A stretch of 64,000 bases of DNA from an uncultured Croceitalea sp. (GCA_947495075.1 CANLXH010000001.1:930001-994000); one strand, 5' to 3'. Shown: positions 46,364-56,764, counted from the stretch's first letter. The notes: generated by a model not told the origin, from the sequence alone. A program made the numbers and translations.

Positions 46364-47758
46364 TTATTTTATAAGTACAACATCTGGAAAAGCTGCTTTA
46401 TAACCAAACCAAAAAGCATTGTACGATTGTAGTCTTTCTAACTCTTCGCCTTTGTTATTACTAAGAGAATTTTCCTTTACTGTCCATTCGTTGCCATTTT
46501 GGTCAACAGCTTTGTACTGCCCATCATAGTTTATAAATTTAATATCTTTAGTTTTAAATACTCTATGTGCCCCAGTTTTATCTGTAAAGACCGTATATTT
46601 TGTTTTTGATATAGTATTGGAGTAAATAGGGTTATTTCGTAAAAACCTACTGCTAATAGCAATATTTTCGGTAGTGGTTTCTGGTAAGCGTATGGCTAGT
46701 ATTTCGTCTTTATTTTTTAAACTTTTATCAACTTTAGGTACAGTAAACATTAACTCATCCGTAGCAAAGTAATCTTTATAAGCAACCCCATCTCTATAAT
46801 CCCTGCGGTGTCCGGTATTTAATGAAAGCACTTTAGTATCCGGATGTCTTTTTTTCCATTCTCCCCATGTCGTGGTAACTACACTTAAATAGTCCAATTT
46901 TATGCCCTTTCCTACCAGAGGACCAATTACGGGCTCTCCTTCCAAAGTACTCCATAAAGATTGTGTAGCTTTATCATACATTAATTTATTAGAACGGTAT
47001 AAAAAGCCACTGGTACCAATTTCATGATTTATCCCATTATGTTCTGTTTGATATAAGATAACAGTACCACATAAGGTGCAGTATACCCCTGCTACTTTTT
47101 CACCACCTACAGTATCCACAAACATCTCGTGCCATGCAAGAATCTGTTTAGGGTAAGCTCTTACATCTCCGTTTATTTCAATACCAAATACAGTAGCTTC
47201 ATCTTTTAGATAAGTAGCTTCTAAAACACTTATCATTTCTGGTTTTCTTAATGGGGGAATACCATCTTGTAAGACACCTCCCCATCTTACTTCATCTAAA
47301 CGAATAGTAGACTTGTTGTTTCTGCCCTTAAAGTATTTCTCGAACTTTGAGTCTATTTTTTTGTGGAGTTCTGCTTTAAAACTAAAGTAGGAAGGGGGAT
47401 AAGCTTCTTGTTTATTCCAAACCCACTCATACCATTTGTCAAAGTCATAATCAAAATTCTGTCTGGTTTTCCTTTCTAATAACTTTAAAATGGTATTTGA
47501 ATATTTATTGTTTTGAGAGAAGTAAAGTGTTTCAATCAACATAATATCGAACCCTTCGACCCAATTAGCATCTATTAATGCTATATTTTTTTCTATATCA
47601 GTAGAAGAACCTCCATTAATAAGATTTAAAAAGTATGTTATCGGCTCTTCATCATTTACGTATGCTATAGTTTTTGCAGAAACTAAAAAGGAAGCCATTA
47701 AGAGAGTAAAACATAAGATAAAACATATAGTACCAGTGATTTTAATCTTTTTGTGCAT
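46364..47758 (-). CDS. DUF3179 domain protein, membrane-anchored or exported
   Basis: The 464-residue product starts with a hydrophobic segment (about 8-28, TGTICFILCFTLLMASFLVSA) and ends with a long DUF3179 domain: GDVRAYPKQILAWHEMFVD, VAGVYCTLCGTVILY, SGFLYRSNKLMYD and LSLNTGHRRDY. The paired cysteines CTLC are a conserved feature of the family and could bind metal. Function is unknown. It is followed on the same strand, upstream, by the acyltransferase gene (74-nt gap). Confidence 0.85.
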   Translation of the reverse strand: MHKKIKITGTICFILCFTLLMASFLVSAKTIAYVNDEEPITYFLNLINGGSSTDIEKNIALIDANWVEGFDIMLIETLYFSQNNKYSNTILKLLERKTRQNFDYDFDKWYEWVWNKQEAYPPSYFSFKAELHKKIDSKFEKYFKGRNNKSTIRLDEVRWGGVLQDGIPPLRKPEMISVLEATYLKDEATVFGIEINGDVRAYPKQILAWHEMFVDTVGGEKVAGVYCTLCGTVILYQTEHNGINHEIGTSGFLYRSNKLMYDKATQSLWSTLEGEPVIGPLVGKGIKLDYLSVVTTTWGEWKKRHPDTKVLSLNTGHRRDYRDGVAYKDYFATDELMFTVPKVDKSLKNKDEILAIRLPETTTENIAISSRFLRNNPIYSNTISKTKYTVFTDKTGAHRVFKTKDIKFINYDGQYKAVDQNGNEWTVKENSLSNNKGEELERLQSYNAFWFGYKAAFPDVVLIK

Positions 47759-47832
47759 ATTAACTTTTTGTATTAAGTCGATTAAGAATTAATATGCTTG
47801 AAGTTTTAACTAATAATTATGAGGAAGAAACA

Positions 47833-49029
47833 TTAGTTTTTGACTGTTCTAAAAAATCTAGCTACATAAATTCTAGCTTTTGAAAAATAGAACTTTACTT
47901 TTGGAGTTAAGCTTTTTTGAAAAGAAAAAACTTCTAATTTAAGATGCAAAACAGCTCTAGAGATTTCACTTTTTATTTCATATTCATGCTTAGCATATTG
48001 TAAAGCGAGGAATGTACAAATAAAAATAAATGCTATAGCACCAATAATAACCACAATAGGATTTAGTTGGTGATGAAAGAATCTATATAGCCCTAGTCCT
48101 GTAAAACTCCCATATAAAATCACAAAATGAATAACATATATAGATAAGGTATTTGCGCCGACTTTAAGTATAGTTTTGTTGGTCATAAAACTTCTAAAAA
48201 TCATAAAAAGAGCAAATACTAAAAACACATCTCCAAGGCGTATAAACAGGTAATTATTAAGTTCTATCATCTGGAATAGTTGAATTCCAGTTTGTTGAAA
48301 GAGAAACACAAAACCATCTGAGGAGGTGAATATTAGTAAAAGGCCTATAGCTATTGATAAACTAATTGCAGTTGGGTAGAAATAGTTAAAATTCTTAAAC
48401 CTTGAAAATAGAATAGAAATAAACCCACCTAAAGTGGTATATCCAAGCCACGGTATAATAGTAAAAACAGAGCCATTAGACTTTGTAAAATAGTTTGCTA
48501 TTATTTCAGGTAGAAATGAAAAAGACCATTGTTTATAGTAAGGTTCAAATAAAAATAATATTAGTGTAGTAAAGAATAATATTGACGGAAATAAGAATTT
48601 ATTACTCTTAGAAGTTAAAAGATAAATACCGATTATTGATATGAGTGATAAGCCGATGCAGTGCAATACATCAACCAAATAAAAACCTTCATATACTTCT
48701 CCTACAAGTAAACCAAATAGATTAAGACGTAATAGGTATCCAATAAGAAGTAGCTGTAATCCTCTTTTTATTCCTTTCTTCACCCTTGGGTTTTGCCATC
48801 CATTATCTTTAGCTTTTATCAATAAATATGTAAAAATAAACCCAGACACTGTAAAAAATACAGGGGCGGTTATTCCTCTAAAATACTTCCAAGTGGTATA
48901 AAAAATGTTCTCCGGGTCTCTAAAAAGAGTATCTAAAAGACCATCTATAAAGTGACCTTGGAGCATCATTAAAATAGCCCAAGCTCTCATAGCATCAATA
49001 AAAAATAATCTGTTAGAATCTTTAACCAT
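47833..49029 (-). CDS. Multi-pass membrane acyltransferase (DUF1624/HGSNAT-like)
   Basis: The 398-residue product has about ten membrane helices. The N-terminus RLFFIDAMRAWAILMMLQGHFIDGLL with the membrane-embedded His, and TAPVFFTVSGFIFTYLL, match heparan-alpha-glucosaminide N-acetyltransferase-like and related acyltransferase families. It probably transfers acyl groups across the inner membrane; the acceptor is unknown. The C-terminus has a basic tail. Acyltransferase-3 family is the closest alternative. Confidence 0.78.
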   Translation of the reverse strand: MVKDSNRLFFIDAMRAWAILMMLQGHFIDGLLDTLFRDPENIFYTTWKYFRGITAPVFFTVSGFIFTYLLIKAKDNGWQNPRVKKGIKRGLQLLLIGYLLRLNLFGLLVGEVYEGFYLVDVLHCIGLSLISIIGIYLLTSKSNKFLFPSILFFTTLILFLFEPYYKQWSFSFLPEIIANYFTKSNGSVFTIIPWLGYTTLGGFISILFSRFKNFNYFYPTAISLSIAIGLLLIFTSSDGFVFLFQQTGIQLFQMIELNNYLFIRLGDVFLVFALFMIFRSFMTNKTILKVGANTLSIYVIHFVILYGSFTGLGLYRFFHHQLNPIVVIIGAIAFIFICTFLALQYAKHEYEIKSEISRAVLHLKLEVFSFQKSLTPKVKFYFSKARIYVARFFRTVKN

Positions 49030-49159
49030 TACGTTAACTTATCTCCTATATACTTGCAAGACAATTATTTTGGATGTTTTGCAAAGCGAAATTAGCTAAA
49101 ATCTATCCAAAAGACTTGTTTTTGGGGTATTTTAGCAGAATACCTAAGAAATTCTATTT

Positions 49160-49693
49160 ATGGCGAACATTTTAGCATTTGCAGGGAGCAATTCTTCCGT
49201 TTATATTAACTATCAATTGGTAAAATATACAGTTTCCTTAATAGAAAACCACCAAGTACAATTGATAAACATGGCCAACTTGCCTTTTCCAATGTACAGT
49301 GAAGATTATGAGAAAAAGAATGGGTACTCAAACTCATTAATAGAGTTAAAAAATGATATTGGTAGCGCAGATGGTTTAGTGCTTTCTGTTAGTGAACATA
49401 ATAGTAACCCTTCTGCATTTTTTAAAAATGTTTTGGATTGGCTATCCCGAATTGATAGAAATTTTTTGCAGGAAACTAAAGTTCTTCTAATGTCTACATC
49501 ACCAGGAAAGGGTGGAGCAAAATATTCTTTAGAAGTTACCAATAAAGTGTTACCTAGATTTGGAGCAGAAATTATAGAAAGTTTTTCTTTACCAAGCTTT
49601 TCAGAAAACTTTGACAAGGAAAAGGGTATTTTGGATTCAGATTTATCAAAGAAACATGAAACCGCAGTCAAGAGTTTCTTATCATCCTTTTAA
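49160..49693 (+). CDS. NADPH-dependent FMN reductase-like flavoprotein
   Basis: A 177-residue flavodoxin-fold protein: FAGSNSSVYINYQLV (phosphate-binding loop), LPFPMYSEDYEK, and SEHNSNPSAFFKNVLDWLSR, which corresponds to the flavin-binding PEYN region of the family. It would reduce flavins or quinones with NAD(P)H. It is the first gene of a cluster with pabB (11-nt gap), tilS and dsbD. Confidence 0.88.
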   Translation: MANILAFAGSNSSVYINYQLVKYTVSLIENHQVQLINMANLPFPMYSEDYEKKNGYSNSLIELKNDIGSADGLVLSVSEHNSNPSAFFKNVLDWLSRIDRNFLQETKVLLMSTSPGKGGAKYSLEVTNKVLPRFGAEIIESFSLPSFSENFDKEKGILDSDLSKKHETAVKSFLSSF

Positions 49694-49704
49694 ATGCCTC
49701 TAAT

Positions 49705-51009
49705 TTGCGTACAAAGTGTACTTTTTCGGTTTCTGACCCAGTCAAATTCAAAAAAAACTTACTGATATGGTCTAAGAATTTTAAAGAAGCAATTTTTTTA
49801 GATAGTAATTCCCATATTAATTCCCATAGTGATTCCTATAGTTCATTTGATGCTCTATTAGCCGTTGACTCCCATAGCAGTTTAGCCTCATCTTTAAATT
49901 CTTTTGAAAAGTTAGAACATTTTTATAGTAACACTAATGATTGGCTTTTTGGTTATTTATCTTATGATTTAAAAAATGAGTTAGAAGACTTACAGTCAAA
50001 TAATTATGATGGATTACATTTTCCTGAACTTTACTTTTTTCAACCTAAGAAGATAATACAAGTAAAAGCTAACCAAGTACATTTCTTATATCTAGATAAA
50101 TTCGAAAGTCAAATTTTTACAGATTATAATACTGTTTTAAATTTTGAGACTGATAAAAATGAATCTAAGAAATCTGATGTTAAAATTAAACTTCGTATAC
50201 ATAAAGACGCATACTATGATAAGGCAAACTTATTTTTAAAGCATATATATAGAGGCGACATTTATGAAGCTAATTTTTGTCAAGAGTTCTATGCAGAAAA
50301 AACCAAAATAGAACCTGTCTCTACTTATTTCAATCTCAATAAGATTTCAGAAACTCCCTTTGCAACTTTCTTAAAGTTTAATAACAAGTATTTGCTTTCT
50401 GCCACTCCAGAGCGGTATTTGAAAAAAGTTGGAGATAAGATAATATCACAACCTATAAAAGGGACCGCAGCTCGCTCAACAGATAAAAAAGAAGATAAAT
50501 TACTTAAAAAGTCTTTAGCGGAAGATGTAAAAGAACGTGCAGAAAATATTATGATTACAGATTTGGTTAGGAATGATTTGTCTAGGATAGCTGAGAAGGG
50601 CTCTGTTAAGGTAGAAGAATTATGTAAAGTGTATACATTTGAGCAAGTGCATCAAATGATATCTACAATTTCAGCACGGGTTGATAGAAATATGAATCCG
50701 ATAGAGATTATAAAGGCTACCTTTCCTATGGGTAGTATGACTGGAGCTCCCAAAATAGCCGCTTTAAAAATAATAGAAAAATTAGAAGAGACTAAACGGG
50801 GCTTGTATAGTGGAACTGTTGGCTATTTTACACCAAATGGGGATTTTGATTTTAATGTGGTTATTAGAAGCATTTTGTATAATGAAATAAAAAAATATGT
50901 TTCATATTCCGTTGGAAGTGCAATAACGGCTAAATCCGAACCCGAAAAAGAATATCAAGAATGTTTGTTAAAGGCAAAAGCAATGCGTAAAGTTCTGGAA
51001 AGTAATTGA
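49705..51009 (+). CDS. pabB: Aminodeoxychorismate synthase component I-like enzyme
   Basis: A 434-residue chorismate-binding protein with the motifs KGTAARS, DLVRNDLSRIA, FPMGSMTGAPK and GLYSGTVGYFTPNGDFDFNVVIRS. These fit PabB better than TrpE or MenF by length and the SGTVGYF pattern, but no pabA or pabC is adjacent. The start is a TTG at 49705; no in-frame ATG exists before the catalytic core, and an ATG at 49694 is out of frame. It makes 4-amino-4-deoxychorismate for folate. The N-terminal part carries a Ser/His-rich repeat stretch near residues 34-65. Confidence 0.9.
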   Translation: MRTKCTFSVSDPVKFKKNLLIWSKNFKEAIFLDSNSHINSHSDSYSSFDALLAVDSHSSLASSLNSFEKLEHFYSNTNDWLFGYLSYDLKNELEDLQSNNYDGLHFPELYFFQPKKIIQVKANQVHFLYLDKFESQIFTDYNTVLNFETDKNESKKSDVKIKLRIHKDAYYDKANLFLKHIYRGDIYEANFCQEFYAEKTKIEPVSTYFNLNKISETPFATFLKFNNKYLLSATPERYLKKVGDKIISQPIKGTAARSTDKKEDKLLKKSLAEDVKERAENIMITDLVRNDLSRIAEKGSVKVEELCKVYTFEQVHQMISTISARVDRNMNPIEIIKATFPMGSMTGAPKIAALKIIEKLEETKRGLYSGTVGYFTPNGDFDFNVVIRSILYNEIKKYVSYSVGSAITAKSEPEKEYQECLLKAKAMRKVLESN

Positions 51010-51027
51010 TATGCTTAATTTTGAACT

Positions 51028-52335
51028 GTGCTAGAAAATTTTAAATCACATATAGAGAATAACTTTTCTTTTTTGCAGAATTCAAACTTACTAGTTGCGT
51101 GTAGTGGAGGATTAGATAGTATTGTACTTTCTTGGCTAATGCATAAGTTAGATTATAATATTGCGTTAGCACATTGTAATTTTAATCTAAGGGATAAAGA
51201 GAGTAATGAAGATGAGATGTTTGTAGCAGCCTTTGCCAAAGATTTGAATATACCTTTTTATGTGAAAAGTTTTGACACAAAAAAAGTGGCAAAAACTAAT
51301 GGTGGGTCTATACAAATGGTCGCAAGAGATTTGCGTTATAAGTGGTTTAATAAGCTTTTAGCCGATAACAATTATGATTATGTTTTAACTGGGCATCATG
51401 CAGATGATAGTTTAGAAACATTTCTAATTAATCTTTCTAGAGGAACCGGCATTGATGGTTTAACTGGAATTCCTTTGCAAAATAACAATGTAATAAGGCC
51501 ATTATTAAAGTTTCCACGAGCTGGTATCTTAGCATTTGCGAAAGCTAATAAGATTTCATGGAGAGAAGATAGTAGTAATACAGAAACAAAATATCTTAGA
51601 AATCAAATTAGGCAAAAATTGGTGCCAGAACTCAAAAACCTGAACAGCAATTTTTTGAACAATTTTCTAAACTCTCAAGAAAAGCTAAGAAATTCATCAT
51701 TAATCTTAGATAATACAAAAAAAGAACTGCAGGCTAGTTTATTTGTTGCTGAAGATAACATCATTAAAATTTCTATAGAAAGATTACAAAAACTAAAACC
51801 TGTTGAGTCTTTTTTGTACCTTTTATTTAATGAATACGGATTCAAAGCATGGAATGATATTTTGAATTTACTACAAGCAAAAAGTGGTAAAGAAGTTAGT
51901 TCGTCTACATATAGATTGGTAAAGGATAGGGAACAACTACTTTTGGTTCCTATATCGGATGTTGAGAAAGAAAAGTATTTTATTACTAAGGATGATAAAA
52001 ACGTAAAGACTCCATTAAAATTAGAGGTTGAAGTTGTTTCTGCTATTACAGATATTCATAAAGACATTCTTTATTTAGATATGGAAAAGTTAATTTTCCC
52101 GTTAATGTTAAGAAAGTGGTGTAATGGCGACTATTTTTATCCATTAGGGATGCAAGGCAAAAAAAAGTTGTCTAAATATTTTAAAGATGAAAAAGTTAGC
52201 ATTATTGCAAAAGAAGAGCAATGGCTACTTGTTAACAAAGATGAAATTGCCTGGGTAATAGGTAGAAGGGCAGATGAAAGATATAAAATTACTCCGTCAA
52301 CAAAAAAAATATTAAAAATTACATGGCACAGATAA
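51028..52335 (+). CDS. tilS: tRNA(Ile)-lysidine synthase
   Basis: The 435-residue product has the PP-loop SGGLDS at residues 26-31, the TilS motifs AHCNFNLRDKESNEDE and GHHADDSLETFLINLSRGTGIDGLTG, and the C-terminal RNA-binding domain (RKWCNGDYFYPLGMQGKKKLSKYF). It converts C34 of tRNA-Ile(CAU) to lysidine and is essential in nearly all bacteria. The start is a GTG at 51028; ATG/TTG candidates near it are out of frame. It overlaps dsbD by 13 nt. Confidence 0.95.
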   Translation: MLENFKSHIENNFSFLQNSNLLVACSGGLDSIVLSWLMHKLDYNIALAHCNFNLRDKESNEDEMFVAAFAKDLNIPFYVKSFDTKKVAKTNGGSIQMVARDLRYKWFNKLLADNNYDYVLTGHHADDSLETFLINLSRGTGIDGLTGIPLQNNNVIRPLLKFPRAGILAFAKANKISWREDSSNTETKYLRNQIRQKLVPELKNLNSNFLNNFLNSQEKLRNSSLILDNTKKELQASLFVAEDNIIKISIERLQKLKPVESFLYLLFNEYGFKAWNDILNLLQAKSGKEVSSSTYRLVKDREQLLLVPISDVEKEKYFITKDDKNVKTPLKLEVEVVSAITDIHKDILYLDMEKLIFPLMLRKWCNGDYFYPLGMQGKKKLSKYFKDEKVSIIAKEEQWLLVNKDEIAWVIGRRADERYKITPSTKKILKITWHR

Positions 52336-54305
52336 GAGTTTTTAGTGTTTTAATGTTTTTGTTATTCGCTACGGTTGCCATTGGCCAATCTGATGACGAG
52401 CCAGCAATTTGGAAGCATGACGTTAAGAAGGTTTCCGAAACAGAATACGAACTACGTTTTTCTGCAACTATTTTTAAAGATTGGTATATCTATTCTCAAT
52501 ATACAGCTGAAGGTGGTTCTATGCCTAGTGAATTTGAGTATGAGGGAGCAGGAGTTGATTATGAATTATTAGGGAAAACAACAGAAAGTAAGACATACAA
52601 AAAGCATACAGAAGTTTTTGATGTTGAAGAAACGTTCTTCAAAGAAAAAGCAGTTTTCACACAACGGATAAAACTACTTAACCCTGAATTTAAACAGTTT
52701 AAAGTTAATCTCTTTTATCAGATATGTAAGGAGGTTTGTATACCTAAAGACGTAGTATTTGAGATTTCACTAGATGGAAGCACTTTTGTTTCTCAAGAAC
52801 AAGCTATAGATGCGAGAAGCCTTGAAATGACTAAGGCATTAAAACTAGATTTAAAGAACAAAGAGCTATTAAACCAAGGTTCTGAGCTAAGAAGTTCTGA
52901 TACATCTAATTTTTGGATGGTTTTTGGGTTAGGCTTTTTAGGTGGGCTAATTGCATTACTTACACCTTGCGTTTTTCCATTAATTCCATTAACAGTATCC
53001 TTTTTCACAAAACAATCTAGTACTAAATCTAAAGGAATTACGAATGCAATTTTATATGGGTTTTTTATTGTGCTTATTTATTTTTTGTTAAGCTTGCCCT
53101 TTCACTTATTTGATTCGATAGATTCGCAAATACTTAATACAATAGCTACAAATATTTGGCTAAATATTTTCTTCTTCGTCATTTTTGTCTTTTTTGCTTT
53201 TTCTTTTTTCGGGTATTACGAATTGACTTTGCCCAACTCTTGGGCCAATAAGATGGACGCCGCATCAGCAAAAGTTGGTGGGGTGTTTGGTATTTTCTTT
53301 ATGGCGCTAACTCTGGCTATAGTTTCTTTTTCATGTACGGGACCAATTTTAGGAGGTCTTTTGGGAAGTACTGCTTTGGCTCAAGGTAGTGTGGCAACAA
53401 ATTTATCCTTTGGGATGACTGGTTTTGGTCTTGCTTTAGCATTACCATTTGCTCTTTTTGCATTGTTTCCTGCTTGGTTAAATTCTTTACCTAAATCTGG
53501 AGGATGGATGACGACAGTAAAAGTTACTCTGGGGTTTTTAGAATTAGCACTAGCATTTAAGTTTTTATCTAATGCAGATTTAGTTGGGAATTGGGGTTTA
53601 TTTAAGAGAGAAATTTTCATAGGAATATGGATTATACTTTTTGTTCTGTTAGCCTTATATCTTTTTGGAATTTTTAGATTCCCTCATGATGGACCAAAAC
53701 AAAGATTAAAGCTTGGAAGAAAAATAGCTGGGCTTGGTAGTGTAGCTTTTGTGGTATATCTAGTATTAGGACTAACTAATGTTACCAATTTAAAGCTATT
53801 AAGTGGTTTTCCACCACCAGATTTTTATAGTATAGTTGAAACCAAATCAGATTGCCCTCTAGGTTTAGATTGTTTTAAAGATTTTGATGAAGGTTTAGCT
53901 TTTGCACAAGCAGAGAATAAACCAATAGTATTAGATTTTACGGGTTGGGCTTGCGTAAATTGTCGTAAAATGGAGGAGAATGTTTGGAGTGATTCAAGAA
54001 TTTATTCCCTTTTAAAGGAAGAATATGTTTTAATATCACTTTATGTGGATGATAGAAAAGCGCTCTCTAAAAATGACCAGTTTGATTTTCAATATGAATC
54101 TGGAAGAGTAAAAACTATAGAAACAATAGGGCAGAAGTGGGGTACATTCCAAACAATAAACTTTAACGCTGCATCACAACCTTATTATGTACTATTATCA
54201 CCAGATTTAAAACTGTTAAATTCTGCTACGCAATACACTGATATTGAAGCTTATGAAACTTGGTTGAAATCTGGTCTCGAAAAACATCTACTTTCTATGC
54301 ACTAA
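52323..54305 (+). CDS. dsbD: Thiol:disulfide interchange protein DsbD
   Basis: The 660-residue product has the three DsbD parts: signal peptide and N-terminal domain with the CKEVC redox site (DsbD-alpha), eight membrane helices with TPCVFPLIPL and SCTGPILGG, and a C-terminal thioredoxin domain with FTGWACVNCRK. It carries electrons from cytoplasmic thioredoxin to periplasmic thiol proteins, such as the TlpA-like lipoprotein encoded at 11559. The ATG overlaps the tilS end. The gene ends 59 nt before the penicillin-acylase gene. Confidence 0.94.
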   Translation: MAQIRVFSVLMFLLFATVAIGQSDDEPAIWKHDVKKVSETEYELRFSATIFKDWYIYSQYTAEGGSMPSEFEYEGAGVDYELLGKTTESKTYKKHTEVFDVEETFFKEKAVFTQRIKLLNPEFKQFKVNLFYQICKEVCIPKDVVFEISLDGSTFVSQEQAIDARSLEMTKALKLDLKNKELLNQGSELRSSDTSNFWMVFGLGFLGGLIALLTPCVFPLIPLTVSFFTKQSSTKSKGITNAILYGFFIVLIYFLLSLPFHLFDSIDSQILNTIATNIWLNIFFFVIFVFFAFSFFGYYELTLPNSWANKMDAASAKVGGVFGIFFMALTLAIVSFSCTGPILGGLLGSTALAQGSVATNLSFGMTGFGLALALPFALFALFPAWLNSLPKSGGWMTTVKVTLGFLELALAFKFLSNADLVGNWGLFKREIFIGIWIILFVLLALYLFGIFRFPHDGPKQRLKLGRKIAGLGSVAFVVYLVLGLTNVTNLKLLSGFPPPDFYSIVETKSDCPLGLDCFKDFDEGLAFAQAENKPIVLDFTGWACVNCRKMEENVWSDSRIYSLLKEEYVLISLYVDDRKALSKNDQFDFQYESGRVKTIETIGQKWGTFQTINFNAASQPYYVLLSPDLKLLNSATQYTDIEAYETWLKSGLEKHLLSMH

Positions 54306-54364
54306 TGCTTGGTAGCTTTAAAGAATAAAACCTAACTTTAAGGTTCAACCAACTTAACTCTTAA

Positions 54365-56764
54365 ATGCGAATTATAAAGAAAGTACTTTTGGTACTACTT
54401 TTATTGTTAGTAGTCTTAGGTATTGCATCTCTTTTCTTCATTAATTCTTTAAAGCCTGATTATGAGGGTGATAAAGAATTAGTAGAACTTTCAAAAGAAG
54501 TAAACGTTTATTACGATACGTATGGTATTCCCCATATTTATGCGGAGAATAAACCTGATGCTTTTAGAACATTAGGTTACGTACATGCGCAAGACAGATT
54601 ATGGCAAATGGAATTGTTGCGTAGAGTGGCAAAAGGAAGGCTTTCAGAAGTATTTGGGAAAGACTTAATTGGGACTGATAAATTCTTCCTATCACTTGGA
54701 ATAGACGAGCATACTTTGAAAACCCTTTCAAAACTCGATATGAATAGTGAAATGGTTACCCTGTCACAAGCATATTTAGATGGTATTAATTCTTTTATTG
54801 AAGAAGGTCCAACACCGATTGAGTTTTATTTAACCGGGATTAAAAAGGAGGCTTTTTCTATTGAAGATATATACAATGCTGTAGGATATATGGCATTTAG
54901 TTTTGCCATGGCTCACAAAACAGATCCACTTTTAACAAATATTCGAAATCAACTCGGTGAAGAATATGTCAAAGAGTTACCTATTCATTCTGATAGTAGT
55001 ACGGTATGGATTAAAAATTTTAAAAATATTTCTAAAGACAGTATACCAATAAGTATCACAGCAAATGTGAGAAAAGCATTAGACAAATTACCTATCCCGC
55101 AGTTTGAAGGAAGTAATAGTTGGGTTCTGTCTCCAAATAAAACTAAAAATGGTAAGGTAATATTAGCTAATGACCCACATATTGGTTTTGCACAACCATC
55201 GGTTTGGTATGAAGCTCATCTTAGTACTCCAAATTATGAGAAGTATGGTTATCACCTTGCTGGTGTTCCTTTTCCGCTTTTAGGGCATGATAGAAAATTG
55301 GCTTATGGTCTAACAATGTTTGAGAATGATGATATCGATTTTTATTATGAAAAAGTTAATCCTTCCGATAGCACAAAATATAAAACTGAATCTGGTTGGA
55401 AACCTTTTGAGTTTATAACAAAAGAGATAAAAGTTAAAGATGAAAACCCAATAGAGTTTACTTACAAAAAGACTAGACATGGACCAATTCTAAACAACAT
55501 CGCTAATCAAATAAAGGGAGAAAGGCCAATTGCAATGTCTTGGATATATACTCAAATTGCAAATGAGGTCATGGATGGTCTGTATGGTATGTGTCATGCT
55601 CAAAATATAAAAGAGTTTTCTGGTAATCTACCTAAAATACACGCTCCGGGTTTAAATGTTATGTATGGTGATGCCGAAGGAAATGTGGCTTGGTGGGCTA
55701 CTGCTAAGCTTTATCAAATGCCAGATTCAATTTCAACCAAGTTTGTTTTAGATGGGGCTTCTGGAGAGCAAGAACGACTTAAATTTTTAGATTTCTCTGA
55801 AAACCCACAAGCAATAAACCCACCTTGGAACTATGTTTATTCTGCTAACAATCAACCAGACTCTATTTCAGGAATGCTTTATCCAGGATATTACTTGCCT
55901 GAAAATAGGGCTAAAAGAATAGTTACATTATTAGATGAGAAAGACGATTGGGATAGAGAAACAGTAAGTAAAATGGTATTAGATGTTACTTCGTCAGTAA
56001 ATCCTGAACTTGTTACTGAACTTATAAAACTGGTAGATATTTCAGGTTTTACGGAAGAACAATTAATTAAACTTGATGAACTCAAGAATTGGAAAGGAAA
56101 CTATCCATTAGAAAGCACAAGTGCGGCTTTATATCATAGATGTGAGTATTTTGTTCTTAAGAATACGTTTGAAGATGAACTAGGTAAGGAACAGTTTGAA
56201 CAGTTTATATCTACCCACATCTTAAAGAGACATATAGCTTGGGGTACCAGAAGTAGAGATGGTATTTGGTGGGATAATGTAAATACAAAAGATAAGATAG
56301 AGACCAGAGATGATATAGCAATAAAATCTTTTTCACAAGCTTGGGCTTCTTTGGTTAAAGATTTTGGACCCGACCCATCTATTTGGACCTGGGATAGAGT
56401 ACATACTATTGAGCATAGTCATCCAATAGGACAAGTTGCTGCATTACGAAAATACTTTAATGTTGGTCCTTTTCCTGTTCATGGTACTAGAGAAGTCATA
56501 AATAATATGAGTTTTCCTTATGATAGTACAGGGTTTTATAGAGTTAGTTCAGGACCTTCTACCCGCCGTATTGTGGATTTTTCAGACATTGAAAACAGTA
56601 TAAGCATTTTACCTACCGGACAATCTGGAAATCCATTTAGTAAATATTACAAAGACCAAGCAGAAATGTTTGTAAAAGGCGAATACAGAAAGATGTTGAT
56701 GAATAAGGATGAAATAATTAATACATCAACTTCTAAATTAGTATTCTTACCACGAAAAAAATAA
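54365..56764 (+). CDS. Penicillin-acylase-family N-terminal-nucleophile hydrolase
   Basis: The 799-residue product begins with a membrane anchor or signal (about 5-27) and continues with the family landmarks DTYGIPHIYAENKPDAFRTLGYVHAQDRLWQM, cut here after 20 residues in practice, and the autoproteolytic junction GSNSW with nucleophile Ser250. ANDPHIGF follows. The precursor would split into alpha and beta chains in the periplasm. Substrates of the family include beta-lactam side chains and acyl-homoserine lactones; which applies is unknown. It precedes the TonB-dependent receptor by 76 nt. Confidence 0.9.
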   Translation: MRIIKKVLLVLLLLLVVLGIASLFFINSLKPDYEGDKELVELSKEVNVYYDTYGIPHIYAENKPDAFRTLGYVHAQDRLWQMELLRRVAKGRLSEVFGKDLIGTDKFFLSLGIDEHTLKTLSKLDMNSEMVTLSQAYLDGINSFIEEGPTPIEFYLTGIKKEAFSIEDIYNAVGYMAFSFAMAHKTDPLLTNIRNQLGEEYVKELPIHSDSSTVWIKNFKNISKDSIPISITANVRKALDKLPIPQFEGSNSWVLSPNKTKNGKVILANDPHIGFAQPSVWYEAHLSTPNYEKYGYHLAGVPFPLLGHDRKLAYGLTMFENDDIDFYYEKVNPSDSTKYKTESGWKPFEFITKEIKVKDENPIEFTYKKTRHGPILNNIANQIKGERPIAMSWIYTQIANEVMDGLYGMCHAQNIKEFSGNLPKIHAPGLNVMYGDAEGNVAWWATAKLYQMPDSISTKFVLDGASGEQERLKFLDFSENPQAINPPWNYVYSANNQPDSISGMLYPGYYLPENRAKRIVTLLDEKDDWDRETVSKMVLDVTSSVNPELVTELIKLVDISGFTEEQLIKLDELKNWKGNYPLESTSAALYHRCEYFVLKNTFEDELGKEQFEQFISTHILKRHIAWGTRSRDGIWWDNVNTKDKIETRDDIAIKSFSQAWASLVKDFGPDPSIWTWDRVHTIEHSHPIGQVAALRKYFNVGPFPVHGTREVINNMSFPYDSTGFYRVSSGPSTRRIVDFSDIENSISILPTGQSGNPFSKYYKDQAEMFVKGEYRKMLMNKDEIINTSTSKLVFLPRKK

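Noticed and set aside
49694-49730. ATG at 49694 as start of pabB
   Set aside because: It is out of frame with the pabB core and hits a stop within about 12 codons; the TTG at 49705 is in frame.
54306-54364. Terminator after dsbD
   Set aside because: AACCT and AAGGTT can pair, but the stem is only 5-6 bp and lacks a T-run, so it is not convincing.
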